The translations under genes and the position numbers were made by a program. This document shows positions 10,058-19,334 of a stretch of 64,000 nt of DNA, piece after piece. The notes under the pieces are model-generated. The model was not told the origin of the DNA. It worked only from the letters and a program-made list of their open reading frames with translations, and ran no database searches. The DNA comes from Prochlorococcus sp. AG-347-M18 (lineage in GTDB: Bacteria > Cyanobacteriota > Cyanobacteriia > PCC-6307 > Cyanobiaceae): the NCBI GenBank assembly GCA_003281165.1, contig QCCT01000006.1, forward strand, positions 1 to 64,000, written 5' to 3'. Numbering within the stretch: position 1 is the first letter of the stretch; each line of letters starts with the position of its first letter.

Positions 10058-10594
10058 TTATGACCACCATGGATTTTCATTAGTTCTAAAGTCAGTTTCT
10101 GACCATTGTTTGACCAGTACAGCATCATCTTCAATATCGACATGAGCTAGAGCTAAAGATAAAGGCGCAGGCCCTCTTACTACCTTCCCGTTAGTATCGT
10201 ACTGACTGCCATGACAAGGACATATAAATTTATTGGCACCACTATCCCATGGGACAACACAACCTAAATGAGTACAAATTGCATTTAAACCAAATTCTCC
10301 TATTTCCCCGCCCTCATTAACTATTAAATAAGTTGGATCTCCCTTTAGACCCTGAACTAGACTTCTGTCACCTGCTTGATGGGTAGCTAACCAACCTGTC
10401 TTAGTTATTGGATTCCCTAATTCATCTTTAGCAGAAGTTCCACCTCCACCACCGCCTGCTCTTAAAGGCATGAAATAATTCGCTACAGGGTAAAGGGCTC
10501 CTAAAGCTACACCAGTTGCAGTACCAAATGTAAGAAGATTCATAAATTGCCTTCGACCCATAGAAGGGACATCACTGGAACTTAATTGAGTCAT
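10058..10594 (-). CDS. petC: Rieske iron-sulfur protein of cytochrome b6f
   Basis: 2Fe-2S subunit that oxidises plastoquinol. At 178 residues, both cluster-binding loops are intact: CTHLGC at 107-112 and CPCH at 125-128. The N-terminus carries a twin-arginine-like anchor (GRRQF at about 13-17, then a hydrophobic helix), which remains as the membrane anchor. A glycine hinge (RAGGGGGG) links anchor to head and allows domain movement. It is first in the petC-petA pair. tatC, encoding the translocase for such proteins, is only about 400 bases away. Confidence 0.98.
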   Translation of the reverse strand: MTQLSSSDVPSMGRRQFMNLLTFGTATGVALGALYPVANYFMPLRAGGGGGGTSAKDELGNPITKTGWLATHQAGDRSLVQGLKGDPTYLIVNEGGEIGEFGLNAICTHLGCVVPWDSGANKFICPCHGSQYDTNGKVVRGPAPLSLALAHVDIEDDAVLVKQWSETDFRTNENPWWS

Positions 10595-10717
10595 TCGCTA
10601 CTTGGTTCTGTTATTTATTAGTTATTATGGAGCAAATTGTTCAATTTCTGTTGCAAATAGATAGGACTTTTAATAATTTAAAGTAAAAGTTTAGGAAGTC
10701 TTAATTAATTGATTTAA

Positions 10718-11035
10718 ATGAACCCGTTGCTAGTTGATGAAGTTATACATTATTTGATTCATCGCTGGGGGAAAAAATATGATTTTAGACTCTTTAAAAG
10801 AGGAAAATTCGTTTATTTTCAAATGATGTGGGGATTTCTTGGACAGGAATCATTCCCTTTAAGTGAAGATGAATATAAAAAATCGATAGCTGATAAAATC
10901 GAGATTTTAAATAGATGTGGATATTCAGAAGAAGTAAGGGAATGGCTAAAGAAAGTCAATGCTAAGCCAAGGTTAGGTAGAGCGGTCAGCTTGCAATTAG
11001 ATCTTAATGAGAAGATGAAAGAGTTTTTGACTTAA
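10718..11035 (+). CDS. DUF3067 family protein
   Basis: A 105-residue soluble protein resembling the DUF3067 family known from cyanobacteria and plastids, of undetermined biochemical role. It is rich in aromatic and basic residues at the N-terminus (LIHRWGKKYDFRLFKRGKFVYFQMMWGF split over the first 40 residues) with a helical, charged C-terminal half. No signal peptide or membrane helix is seen. It is divergent from petC, and its 3' end overlaps the convergent tatC by 32 bases. The photosynthetic neighbourhood suggests, but does not prove, a plastid-type housekeeping role. Confidence 0.8.
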   Translation: MNPLLVDEVIHYLIHRWGKKYDFRLFKRGKFVYFQMMWGFLGQESFPLSEDEYKKSIADKIEILNRCGYSEEVREWLKKVNAKPRLGRAVSLQLDLNEKMKEFLT

Positions 11036-11762
11036 GATTTTCTGATAAGTAAGTTAATCCAGTACCCACAAAAAATAAAAACACAATCGATATAGATAGC
11101 AATGACATAGTTAATGGGTCTGTTGAAGGGGTAATTACTGCAGATAATATTGCGGAGGAAATTACAACTATCTTCCAATTCGAAATCATTTTTTCTGTTG
11201 TGATTATTCCAAGAGAACCAAGAATAAATTGTAATACTGGCAATTGAAAAGCTATTGCTGTGCTGGACATTAATAAGAGAACAAAATCAAAATATCTTTC
11301 TATAGACCAAGTTGGTTCAACAATATCAGCACCGAAACTAATGAAGAAATTTATTGCTGCAGGGACTAATATCCACCATGAAAAAATTAATCCTAAAAAA
11401 AATAGAAGACCTGAACCAAAAACTGCAGGCAAGATAAGGCTTTTTTCTTGTTTTGTTAAACCAGGAGAAATGAATAATATTATTTGATAAAAAATATAAG
11501 GCGTAGAAACTATCAATCCGCTGTAACCTGCAACTTTAATAGCGACAAATAAAAACTCTCCTGGAGCAAGTTGTAGTAAATGAATATCACCAGCTGGAAT
11601 TTCTAAAAAAGATATTAATGGTTTTATGATGAGAAAACTAAAGAATATTGAAATAAGTATTGAGTAAATTGAGTTTAGTATCCTTTGACGAAGCTCCTCT
11701 AAATGATCACTAAAAGTCATCGAATCTGATAATTTTTTTTCACTTTGACCTGTACCTCTCAT
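11004..11762 (-). CDS. tatC: Sec-independent protein translocase TatC
   Basis: Receptor core of the Tat pathway, which exports folded proteins such as the Rieske protein. The 252 residues contain the typical N-terminal DHLEELRQRI motif and six hydrophobic segments, with VSTPYIFYQIILFISPGL in the middle of the protein. The C-terminal ITPSTDPLTMSLLSI stretch is also typical. The ATG at 11762 gives a normal cytosolic leader. The last 32 bases overlap the convergent DUF3067 gene. Confidence 0.96.
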   Translation of the reverse strand: MRGTGQSEKKLSDSMTFSDHLEELRQRILNSIYSILISIFFSFLIIKPLISFLEIPAGDIHLLQLAPGEFLFVAIKVAGYSGLIVSTPYIFYQIILFISPGLTKQEKSLILPAVFGSGLLFFLGLIFSWWILVPAAINFFISFGADIVEPTWSIERYFDFVLLLMSSTAIAFQLPVLQFILGSLGIITTEKMISNWKIVVISSAILSAVITPSTDPLTMSLLSISIVFLFFVGTGLTYLSENLKSKTLSSSH

Positions 11763-11842
11763 TATTATTTGATAAAAATTGTGTAAGAAAAAGGTTTTAA
11801 ACTACTATTGTCAAAGTCCAATTTATTTTTCGATAAACTTAA

Positions 11843-12103
11843 TTATTTGCTTAATTTAGGATTTGTTGGATCTGGTAATAAGAAAGGAGGAGCATCATTT
11901 AAGGATGATTCACCATAAGTTTCATATTCTCTATATCCACCCATTTTCCCATTTGTTTTCATTAAAGCACTTACGAAGGCAAGAAGTAAGAAAACAGTAG
12001 GAGCTCCAATTATTAATGCAGCACCAAAAAGATATCCAACAATAAATTCTGGAAAACTATGATTTCCTAGAAATTCATGAGTGCCTAAAAGAAAATCAAA
12101 CAT
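11843..12103 (-). CDS. Small conserved membrane protein, unknown
   Basis: An 86-residue protein with a short amphipathic start (MFDFLLGTHEFLGNHSF), one long hydrophobic stretch at about residues 18-46 (EFIVGYLFGAALIIGAPTVF then LLLAFVSAL) and a soluble C-terminus rich in Gly, Tyr, Glu and Pro. The shape resembles low-molecular-weight photosystem or NDH subunits, and it sits between tatC and an RqcH gene near petA/petC and psaF/psaJ. I do not recognise a named family, so a thylakoid role is only a suggestion from context. Confidence 0.75.
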   Translation of the reverse strand: MFDFLLGTHEFLGNHSFPEFIVGYLFGAALIIGAPTVFLLLAFVSALMKTNGKMGGYREYETYGESSLNDAPPFLLPDPTNPKLSK

Positions 12104-12132
12104 TTAGATTTAAAAATTTTTTTTATTATAAA

Positions 12133-13833
12133 CTAAATTACTGTTTTAAGATTTTTTTTAATGTAATCTTCTCCTCTTGTAGGATTTCCCCAAATAATTT
12201 CTCCATTTTTAAACGAAACGCAACCCGGTCCTGCGTTTTTGATTTTTTGCAAATCTTTAATCTTTACTAAATTAATTGGAACTTTAATGTTTCTTTTTGC
12301 CTTACTAAATAAAGCAGCTAAATCTGCAGCTATTTGAAGATCTTGTTCAGATGCTACTTGAGATGAAGACTTCAAAACTACATGACTGCCGGGTGATTCC
12401 TGTGCATGAAACCATAAATCGCCTTTTTTTGAGAACTTAAAGCTTATTAAGTCATTTTGCCTCATATTTCGCCCTACCTGAAGCTTTAATCCTGTGGGAG
12501 TGTCAACTTGAATTGGTGAAGACTCTTTCTCATATGTATTTTTCTGATCTTCTCTTTGCTTCTTGATATTGATATTAAACTCGTTACAAATTTCTTCCAT
12601 AATTTCTTTTAGTAGTTTGATTCTCATAAAAAGTTTTTCATGATTTAAAGAATTTAAATTTTCTAGAAGCGTAGTGAATTCGTCTAATCTCTCTATATTT
12701 TTTTTGTAAATATTTAGTCTTTCTTTTATTAATTCTCTAGATCTCTTTAGCTTTTTTGATTTTTTATATAATTTTTGTCCTTTTATAATATCTTGTTTTT
12801 TAATTTCATTTGAGGTGAATATATTATCAGCTTTTTCTTTATATACCTCGTAGTTTTCTGATTTTTTCAAAAGATCATATTGAATATTTAAATTCTTTTT
12901 CTCAGTATTGGTCTGTTTAAAAATTATCCCTTCAATTTTCTTTTCCAATAATTCAAGTTTTTTTTGTTTCAGATGATAATCATAATAATTCTCCAAACTG
13001 GTGCATAAATCTATTTTATTTTCGCAACTAGTTTCCTTATCAAAAAACCAAACGCAATAAAAATCATTGTTAAATGTAGAAAAGTTAAAGTTATTGTTTT
13101 TAAACCTGTTTATCCAAATCTTCCAATTTTTAAATATCTCTTTTAAGTCCGAATCGCTAATAAAATCAATATTTTTATCCATTATTTCTGAATTAACAGT
13201 TTCGCTAACAACCTCTAATTGTTTTGTGAGGATTGGGCTAACTCCTTGATAGGTATTTATTAAACAGTATTTCAAAGACTCAGGTACTATTGAAATTGAG
13301 TCTTTCCATGATTGAAAAGACTCATCTTCTCTAGGTTGTTTTTTGAGATTGGCTGGAGGGCCAGAATAAATTGATCCAGTTGAAATTGTTCTAAAACTAG
13401 ATTGACTTGATTTAATTTGTTTACCAACGGTAATTATTTTGTTTTTATTATCCAAATAAAAAATATTACTATGTTTTCCCATTAATTCAAAAATTAAATA
13501 CTTATTAATTTCATCTCCAGGTTTTTTCGCAAAACCAAATTTTATAACTCTCTCGAAATCATCTTGATCAATCGAAATTAAAGCCATATACTTTAATCCG
13601 TATCTTATTTGTTTAGAAAGTGTGCTTTCTCTCCCAATCTTTTCTGGCTTATTTATCTTAAGTATTCTTGGAGAGTCTCCATTCCATGAAACTTCTAACC
13701 ATGTTTGAGAATCAACTCCTCTGAAACATAATTGAATTGTATTAGGCTCTGGTTGTTGGGCAGTTTCAAATTTTGTAGGTAAGATGTTCTTTGTTAAATA
13801 ATGCAATACAGATCTAATAGATGTAATATCCAT
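12133..13833 (-). CDS. rqcH: RqcH/NFACT-family ribosome quality control protein
   Basis: Homologue of NFACT proteins (eukaryotic Rqc2/NEMF, bacterial RqcH), which bind obstructed large ribosomal subunits and direct C-terminal alanine tailing. Order seen: an NFACT-N domain, a long charged coiled-coil centre (about residues 285-420, with runs such as LELLEKKIEG), then the NFACT-R domain with QVGRNMRQND and GDLWFHAQESPGSHVVLKS. Older annotations call this family fibronectin-binding. The ATG at 13833 (566 residues) has an AAGGTG upstream and matches the family start; an ATG at 13857 would add eight residues. It diverges from gmk. Confidence 0.85.
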   Translation of the reverse strand: MDITSIRSVLHYLTKNILPTKFETAQQPEPNTIQLCFRGVDSQTWLEVSWNGDSPRILKINKPEKIGRESTLSKQIRYGLKYMALISIDQDDFERVIKFGFAKKPGDEINKYLIFELMGKHSNIFYLDNKNKIITVGKQIKSSQSSFRTISTGSIYSGPPANLKKQPREDESFQSWKDSISIVPESLKYCLINTYQGVSPILTKQLEVVSETVNSEIMDKNIDFISDSDLKEIFKNWKIWINRFKNNNFNFSTFNNDFYCVWFFDKETSCENKIDLCTSLENYYDYHLKQKKLELLEKKIEGIIFKQTNTEKKNLNIQYDLLKKSENYEVYKEKADNIFTSNEIKKQDIIKGQKLYKKSKKLKRSRELIKERLNIYKKNIERLDEFTTLLENLNSLNHEKLFMRIKLLKEIMEEICNEFNINIKKQREDQKNTYEKESSPIQVDTPTGLKLQVGRNMRQNDLISFKFSKKGDLWFHAQESPGSHVVLKSSSQVASEQDLQIAADLAALFSKAKRNIKVPINLVKIKDLQKIKNAGPGCVSFKNGEIIWGNPTRGEDYIKKNLKTVI

Positions 13834-13906
13834 TATCTGTGGAACACCTTTCTGCATTATTACTTTTTAATTCACAAGATGTTTATTTTACTGTAAAAAA
13901 TTTAAT

Positions 13907-14461
13907 ATGAAAAATCAAAAAAAACTTATTATCCTTACTGGACCCAGCGGGGTAGGTAAAGGAACAGTTGTTAAAGAGATATTAGGTAAAGAAAAAAATT
14001 TTTGGCTTTCAATATCTGCAACTACTAGAAAACCTAGAGAGGGAGAGAAGGACGGGGAAAATTACTATTTCTTAAATCAAGAAAAGTTTAAAGAAATGAT
14101 TGAACAAAACCTGTTCCTTGAATGGGCTCAATTCGCTGGAAACTACTATGGAACGCCTTTGTCTTCTGTTAATGAGAAAATAAAAAAGGGATTTACCGTA
14201 CTACTTGAAATTGAAGTAGAGGGTGCAAGGCAAATAAAAAATAAGTTTCCTAATTCACTGTCAATATTTTTACTTCCTCCAAATAAAGAAGAGTTAGAGA
14301 GAAGAATAAGAAATAGAGGTACAGAAAAAGAAGAGGCAATTAAAAAGAGACTCTCAAGGGCTAATTATGAGATTTCAGTATCAAATCAATTTGATTTTGA
14401 ATTAACAAACCACAATGTGGATGAAACAGCAAAAAAAATAATCAAGTTAATAAAAACTTGA
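13907..14461 (+). CDS. gmk: Guanylate kinase
   Basis: Phosphorylates GMP to GDP with ATP in purine nucleotide supply. The 184 residues include the P-loop LTGPSGVGKGTV (about 10-21), the GMP-binding STTRKPREGE-like segment (seen as SATTRKPREGEKDGENYYF over several residues), EVEGARQIK and the lid region RRIRNRGTE. Full length with an ATG start. It ends 14 bases before the convergent psaJ. Confidence 0.96.
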   Translation: MKNQKKLIILTGPSGVGKGTVVKEILGKEKNFWLSISATTRKPREGEKDGENYYFLNQEKFKEMIEQNLFLEWAQFAGNYYGTPLSSVNEKIKKGFTVLLEIEVEGARQIKNKFPNSLSIFLLPPNKEELERRIRNRGTEKEEAIKKRLSRANYEISVSNQFDFELTNHNVDETAKKIIKLIKT

Positions 14462-14475
14462 TTATTTTATCTTTA

Positions 14476-14610
14476 TCAACTCATTGGATGGAATAATAAA
14501 TCTGGGAAAAACCTATTAAATTCAATAATTATTCCAGCTGTAAGGCTTAGCCAAATTGCTGCTACCACTGGAGCAGATCTGACAAATTTTGTGTTTAGAA
14601 TTTTGAACAT
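14476..14610 (-). CDS. psaJ: Photosystem I reaction centre subunit IX
   Basis: A 44-residue single-span subunit of photosystem I that neighbours PsaF and stabilises it. The translation begins [20 protein letters not shown], continues with one membrane helix containing the conserved Glu ([12 protein letters not shown]) and ends LLFHPMS, a clear PsaJ pattern. It is 27 bases downstream of psaF on the same strand, the usual psaF-psaJ order. It has an ATG start. Confidence 0.95.
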   Translation of the reverse strand: MFKILNTKFVRSAPVVAAIWLSLTAGIIIEFNRFFPDLLFHPMS

Positions 14611-14637
14611 TTGTTTTATGAAAGTTTTTAAGGATGT

Positions 14638-15192
14638 TTATCGAGGACCATTAAGTGTAATATTTTTATCTTTCTCTCTTAAATCTCCATTTCTTCCTTG
14701 TTTATTAGCAAGAAGAGGCCATTGCGCTCCTTTTACAAGACATTTTCTGGCTAAGTCAAGGTCAATAATGATCTCAAGATCTGCTGGATTCTTAGTCTTT
14801 TTTGATTCAATGAGATACTCTCTTCCTGACCAACCTATAATTCCAGCAATGTAAATGAACAATACTCCGGGAATAAGTAAATCTCCTTCATGACCTCTAT
14901 TTAAAAGGGCTCCCCATGGCTCAAGAGGAGGTCCAATTATTAAATGTGGAAGACCATCATCTCCGCATGATGCCTTTCCATATCTTTCAAATCTAGCGAT
15001 GTCTTTTTGAGTAGTTGCAGAATTTGCTCTTTCAATGAATTTAGTATTCTCAGAGCATTTTGTGAGGGCTGAAGCAGTATATTCTGTGCTTGCTCTATCT
15101 GCGTTTAAGGCAGGCCCATTTGCAGCTAGAGCAATTGGAGTAATTCCGAGGAACAGAAAAACTGAGGTTATGATTGAAAAAAAGAATTTCAT
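14638..15192 (-). CDS. psaF: Photosystem I reaction centre subunit III
   Basis: Lumen-exposed photosystem I subunit with a membrane helix. The 184 residues begin with a signal peptide (MKFFFSIITSVFLFLGITPI, cleavage expected after ALA near residue 23). The mature part has the conserved TKCSENTKFIERA and CGDDGLPHLIIGP segments and a C-terminal membrane region (GVLFIYIAGIIGWSGREYL). I chose the ATG at 15192; an in-frame TTG at 15201 would add only three residues. It is first in psaF-psaJ and divergent from tsaD. Confidence 0.97.
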   Translation of the reverse strand: MKFFFSIITSVFLFLGITPIALAANGPALNADRASTEYTASALTKCSENTKFIERANSATTQKDIARFERYGKASCGDDGLPHLIIGPPLEPWGALLNRGHEGDLLIPGVLFIYIAGIIGWSGREYLIESKKTKNPADLEIIIDLDLARKCLVKGAQWPLLANKQGRNGDLREKDKNITLNGPR

Positions 15193-15266
15193 AAGTTGCA
15201 ATCTTTAATTCCTTATAGTGTATTAAGTAAGAAATTAATATTAAAATAAAACAAGTTGAATCAAAA

Positions 15267-16337
15267 ATGCATAAAGTTTTAGCTATTGAAACAAGTTGTG
15301 ATGAGACATCTGTCTCAATAGTTTCTAATATTGGCGATACTTTCAAAATACATTCAAATATAATTGCCTCTCAAATTGAAGATCATGCAAAATGGGGCGG
15401 AGTTGTGCCTGAGCTTGCAGCTAGAAAGCATTTAGAGTTATTACCTTTTGTTTTAGATAAGGCTTTAGAAGAGTCAAAAACTAAAATTGAGGAAGTCGAT
15501 TATATTGCGTCAACTGTAGCTCCTGGATTAGTTGGTTGTTTACGAATTGGCTCTATAACTGCAAGATCACTATGTATGTTACATTCAAAACCATTTTTGG
15601 GAATTCATCATTTGGAGGGGCATTTATCTTCAATTCTATTTTCAAAAAACTATCCAAAGAAATCTTTTCTTACATTACTTGTTAGCGGCGGGCATACTGA
15701 ATTAATAAAGGTTGATGAAAGAAGGGAGATGCAAAGACTAGGGAAAAGTTTTGATGATGCTGCAGGAGAAGCCTTTGATAAAGTTGGCAGACTATTGGGT
15801 CTTAGTTATCCAGGAGGACCTGCAATTGAAAAGATTGCTAAAAATGGGGACCCAATGAAATTTAATTTACCAAAATGTAAGATTTCTGATAAAAAAGGTG
15901 GATTTCTTAAATATGATTTCTCTTTTAGTGGTCTAAAAACTGCCGTATTAAGATTAGTTGAAAGAATAAATTTGGATGGGAAGACCGTTCCAATTCCAGA
16001 TATTGCTGCAAGTTTTGAGAGAGTAGTGGCAGAGGTCTTGGTAGAGAGAACAATAAAATGCGCAGAGGATCATAGCTTGGATAATGTTGTTGTAGTTGGG
16101 GGAGTGGCTGCTAACAATACATTAAGAAAAATGATGATTAGTGAAGCTAGTAAAAAATCTATTAAAGTTCATTTAGCTCCTCTTGATCTTTGTACAGATA
16201 ATGCGGCAATGATTGGAGCAGCGGCGTTGTTCAGAATCAAATTTAAGGGTCATTTAAGTTCCTTTAAATTAGGTGTCGCAGGAAGACTATCAATTGAACA
16301 AGCAAATACCCTTTATGAAGAAAACCCTCCTTTCTAA
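15267..16337 (+). CDS. tsaD: tRNA N6-adenosine threonylcarbamoyltransferase
   Basis: Transfers the threonylcarbamoyl group to A37 of ANN-decoding tRNAs (t6A). The 356 residues show the ASKHA start VLAIETSCDETSVSIV, the metal-binding pair His115/His119 in HHLEGH, the LLVSGGHTEL phosphate motif, and DNAAMIGAAAL near the C-terminus. Full length with an ATG start. A high-light-inducible protein gene follows five bases after its stop, so the two are likely co-transcribed. Confidence 0.97.
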   Translation: MHKVLAIETSCDETSVSIVSNIGDTFKIHSNIIASQIEDHAKWGGVVPELAARKHLELLPFVLDKALEESKTKIEEVDYIASTVAPGLVGCLRIGSITARSLCMLHSKPFLGIHHLEGHLSSILFSKNYPKKSFLTLLVSGGHTELIKVDERREMQRLGKSFDDAAGEAFDKVGRLLGLSYPGGPAIEKIAKNGDPMKFNLPKCKISDKKGGFLKYDFSFSGLKTAVLRLVERINLDGKTVPIPDIAASFERVVAEVLVERTIKCAEDHSLDNVVVVGGVAANNTLRKMMISEASKKSIKVHLAPLDLCTDNAAMIGAAALFRIKFKGHLSSFKLGVAGRLSIEQANTLYEENPPF

Positions 16338-16342
16338 TTTCA

Positions 16343-16519
16343 ATGAACAAACAACCTAAAATCGAGATTAAAGAGACAAAAAACTTCGTTGATAAAAAGG
16401 AACTGAATTTGTGGAAAAGAGGTTTTACCCCACAAGCTGAAATATGGAATGGAAGGATGGCAACTGTTGGTATAGGAATTATTCTTGTAATTATTGCTTT
16501 AATAAGCCAGTTTTCTTAA
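16343..16519 (+). CDS. hli: High-light-inducible protein (HLIP), single-helix
   Basis: A 58-residue chlorophyll a/b-binding-like single-helix protein that protects photosystem assembly and dissipates excess excitation. The diagnostic FTPQAEIWNGRMA (residues 28-40) contains Glu33, Asn36 and Arg38 of the chlorophyll-binding motif, followed by one membrane helix (TVGIGIILVIIALISQF). The N-terminal 27 residues are polar and basic. It lies five bases after tsaD. Regulation by light is typical of the family; I see no separate promoter in the short gap. Confidence 0.93.
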   Translation: MNKQPKIEIKETKNFVDKKELNLWKRGFTPQAEIWNGRMATVGIGIILVIIALISQFS

Positions 16520-16680
16520 TAGAAATAAAATTAATTTTCTTAAAAGTAGTTTTGAATGAATTTTTAAAATTACTCTTTTTCAGCTGATGAATTAAATTAA
16601 AAAGTATTGTATTTATTGGACTTGAGATAATATTATTGATTTAATCAAAATAATGAATATTTTATTATTTATAATTTTAT

Positions 16681-17886
16681 ATGACGCCTGAAAGGCTCGG
16701 ATTACTTTGGGGGATAACTGTATTTGCAGGTGCTTGCGCTCGATTATTTTCTTCTTTTACAGGATTCCCAAGTGTTGTTATTTTATTGCTTTCTGGATTA
16801 TTCATTGGAAGATCAGGATTAGGTCTCGTTGAGCCTTTAGATCTCGGGCAAGGGCTTGAAACTATTGTGGGCCTATTGGTCTGTTTGGTTCTTTTTGAAG
16901 GGGGATTAAATTTAAAACTGCCTGAGGGGAATATAAGAAATACTGTTTTGAAAATTTCATTGGTAAGACTTTTTATTTCATTATCAGCTGGAATTTTTAT
17001 TGCTCATTGGCTGGCTGGCCTCTCATGGCAAGTGGCAGGAATATATAGTGCCATAGTTCTAGCTACTGGACCAACAGTTGTCTCTCCATTAGTGGAACAA
17101 ATAAAATTAGCTTCCCCACTCTCGGAAGTTTTAAAAGCTGAGGGGTTGTTGCTTGAACCAATTGGTGCAGTCCTAGCATTACTGCTTTTAGAACTGACTT
17201 TAGGGGACCTTCGTGGGATTAACGATGTATTTATAGCATTAATGCAAAGATTAGGGGGAGGAGTTTTAATCGGCTTAAGTGCAGGATGGTTACTATCAGA
17301 AATTTTAAAAAAAATAAAAAATGAAGCCTCATTTGGTATAGAGCTTCAAGTAACCCTTGGATTTATTTTCCTTGTGTATGGAATTTGCGAATATTTTTTA
17401 CCTGAATCAGGCTTGCCGGCTTCAGTCGCGGCAGGTTTTATTGTAGGCAAAAGAGAAGTTATAGATAAGGAAAGATTGGATAATCTAATAGGTGAATTAG
17501 CTCAATTAGCAATAACAGTTCTTTTCCCTCTTTTAGCCGCTGACGTTTCTTGGGGTGAATTAAGTCCGCTCGGCTGGGGAGGGGTTGTTTGCGTTTTCAC
17601 GTTGATGGTAATTGTTCGCCCTATCACTATCTGGATAGCCACAATGGGAAGAGAATTAGACTTAAAAGAAAAAATATTTTTAGCCTGGTTAGCCCCAAGA
17701 GGTATTGTTACTGCAGCAGTAGCTTCTCTTTTTTCTATCAGATTAGAGCAGGCTGGTATCCTTGGGGCTGGTCGTCTCCAAGGTTTAGTTTTTCTTACTA
17801 TTTTGATGACAGTAGGAATACAAGGACTTTCAGCTAAACCTTTGGCAAATAGACTTGAATTAGGCCAAAAAAATAATTTTGATTGA
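16681..17886 (+). CDS. Na+/H+ antiporter, CPA1/NhaP-like
   Basis: Predicted cation/proton antiporter of the plasma membrane for sodium and pH balance. The 401 residues are almost entirely hydrophobic, with 11-12 predicted helices. CPA1 landmarks include LVLFEGGLNL in an early helix, ATGPTVVSPLV, and a C-terminal LAWLAPRGIVTAAVASLFS. It lacks the long cytosolic C-terminal domain found in eukaryotic NHE and in some NhaP proteins. The ATG start follows a 161-base AT-rich gap in which I see no gene. The transported ion is inferred from family. Confidence 0.88.
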   Translation: MTPERLGLLWGITVFAGACARLFSSFTGFPSVVILLLSGLFIGRSGLGLVEPLDLGQGLETIVGLLVCLVLFEGGLNLKLPEGNIRNTVLKISLVRLFISLSAGIFIAHWLAGLSWQVAGIYSAIVLATGPTVVSPLVEQIKLASPLSEVLKAEGLLLEPIGAVLALLLLELTLGDLRGINDVFIALMQRLGGGVLIGLSAGWLLSEILKKIKNEASFGIELQVTLGFIFLVYGICEYFLPESGLPASVAAGFIVGKREVIDKERLDNLIGELAQLAITVLFPLLAADVSWGELSPLGWGGVVCVFTLMVIVRPITIWIATMGRELDLKEKIFLAWLAPRGIVTAAVASLFSIRLEQAGILGAGRLQGLVFLTILMTVGIQGLSAKPLANRLELGQKNNFD

Positions 17887-19317
17887 TTAAAGACATCTTT
17901 CAATTCGAGTTCTATCAGTTTTACTCTCTGCGAAAAGCTCCCAACTTTGAATTAAATCTGGCCCACTGAGAGATCCAAAAAAGGCCACTCTTAATGATTT
18001 CATTAATATACTTTTTTTAATATTATGTTTTTTTGAGATTTCGTTTATTATTTCTTTGGCTTTTTCTTGATTTATTTTTATAGTATTTTGCTTAATTAAA
18101 TAATTTAAGATTAGTTTTAGAGATAATTTACTATCCCTGTTTTTCAGAAAATCTTGACCTTCTTTTTGAATTGTAGGTATTACGAAAAATGGTTTTGATT
18201 GATCAATTGAATCTTTTAAAAGAGTCATAGCGTCTCTAATTAAAGTTGCTAATTTATAGGCCCATTCTTGTGATGGCGGCACCCAACCATTATCATCCCA
18301 GTATTTCCTCATGATCGCAGTTAACTTTATTGATTCCATATTTTTTATGTATTGAGAATTAATCCAGTTGAGTTTTTCCCAGCTGAATTTGGCTCCAGCT
18401 TTATTTATGTCTGATAAGTCAAAAATTTCAGATATATCGTCAAGTGAAAGTATTTCATTATCGGCAGATTTTGGAGACCAACCTAAAAAGGCCATATAGT
18501 TTGATAAGGCCTCAGGTAAATATCCCATATCTCTAAATTCGTCGATCGAAGTAACGCAATCTCTCTTAGATAATTTTTTCCCTTCATTATTTAGTATTAG
18601 GGGTGTATGCGAAAAAGTTGGCAAATTAAAATTTAATGCTTTATAAATCAATATTTGTTTGGCAGTGTTGGAGATATGATCTTCACCCCTCACAACATGA
18701 GTAATATTCATAAAATTATCATCGACTACAACTGCAAGATTATACAAAGGATCTCCAATCTCATATCCCTTTGACCTTCTTGATAAAACTAAATCACCAC
18801 CCAAGTCCTTCCCTTGCCATTTGATTTCACCTCTTATCTGATCTACCCATTTAATTTCAATTTTTTCATCAATCTTAAACCTTATTACTGAAGTCCTCCC
18901 TTGGGAAATAAATGTTTCTATTTCTTCTTTTGAAAGACCTCTGTGTCTATTATCATGCTTTGGAGGTAATCCTCTCTTTTTTTGTTCTTGTCTTAATTCA
19001 GAAATTTCATCTTCTGTTGTAAAGCATCTATATGCAGCTCCACATTCCAATAGCTTTTTGATATAACTTTTGTGAATTGAAATTCGCTCACTTTGCTTTA
19101 TCGGTTCTTCATCCCATTTAAGTCCAAGCCATGTCAATCCCTCTAATATATTTTGCATATATTCAGATTTAGATCTAAGAAAATCCGTATCTTCTATTCT
19201 GATAAGAAATTTTCCGCCTATTTTTTTTGCATACAACCAGTTGAATAGTGCTGTTCGTGCGGTCCCAATATGAAATAAACCCGTTGGACTCGGGGCTAGT
19301 CGTAAACGTTTTTCCAA
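17887..19317 (-). CDS. gltX: Glutamyl-tRNA synthetase
   Basis: Class I synthetase charging tRNA-Glu; glutamyl-tRNA also feeds chlorophyll synthesis through HemA and HemL. The 476 residues carry HIGT at 16-19 (HIGH motif), KLSKR at 248-252 (KMSKS motif) and the C-terminal anticodon-binding domain. A picocyanobacterial GluRS may be non-discriminating and also charge tRNA-Gln, but this cannot be read with confidence here. It abuts the antiporter gene without a gap and lies just downstream of tRNA-Asp on the same strand. Confidence 0.97.
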   Translation of the reverse strand: MEKRLRLAPSPTGLFHIGTARTALFNWLYAKKIGGKFLIRIEDTDFLRSKSEYMQNILEGLTWLGLKWDEEPIKQSERISIHKSYIKKLLECGAAYRCFTTEDEISELRQEQKKRGLPPKHDNRHRGLSKEEIETFISQGRTSVIRFKIDEKIEIKWVDQIRGEIKWQGKDLGGDLVLSRRSKGYEIGDPLYNLAVVVDDNFMNITHVVRGEDHISNTAKQILIYKALNFNLPTFSHTPLILNNEGKKLSKRDCVTSIDEFRDMGYLPEALSNYMAFLGWSPKSADNEILSLDDISEIFDLSDINKAGAKFSWEKLNWINSQYIKNMESIKLTAIMRKYWDDNGWVPPSQEWAYKLATLIRDAMTLLKDSIDQSKPFFVIPTIQKEGQDFLKNRDSKLSLKLILNYLIKQNTIKINQEKAKEIINEISKKHNIKKSILMKSLRVAFFGSLSGPDLIQSWELFAESKTDRTRIERCL

Positions 19318-19334
19318 ATTTCTTTTAGAAAAAA

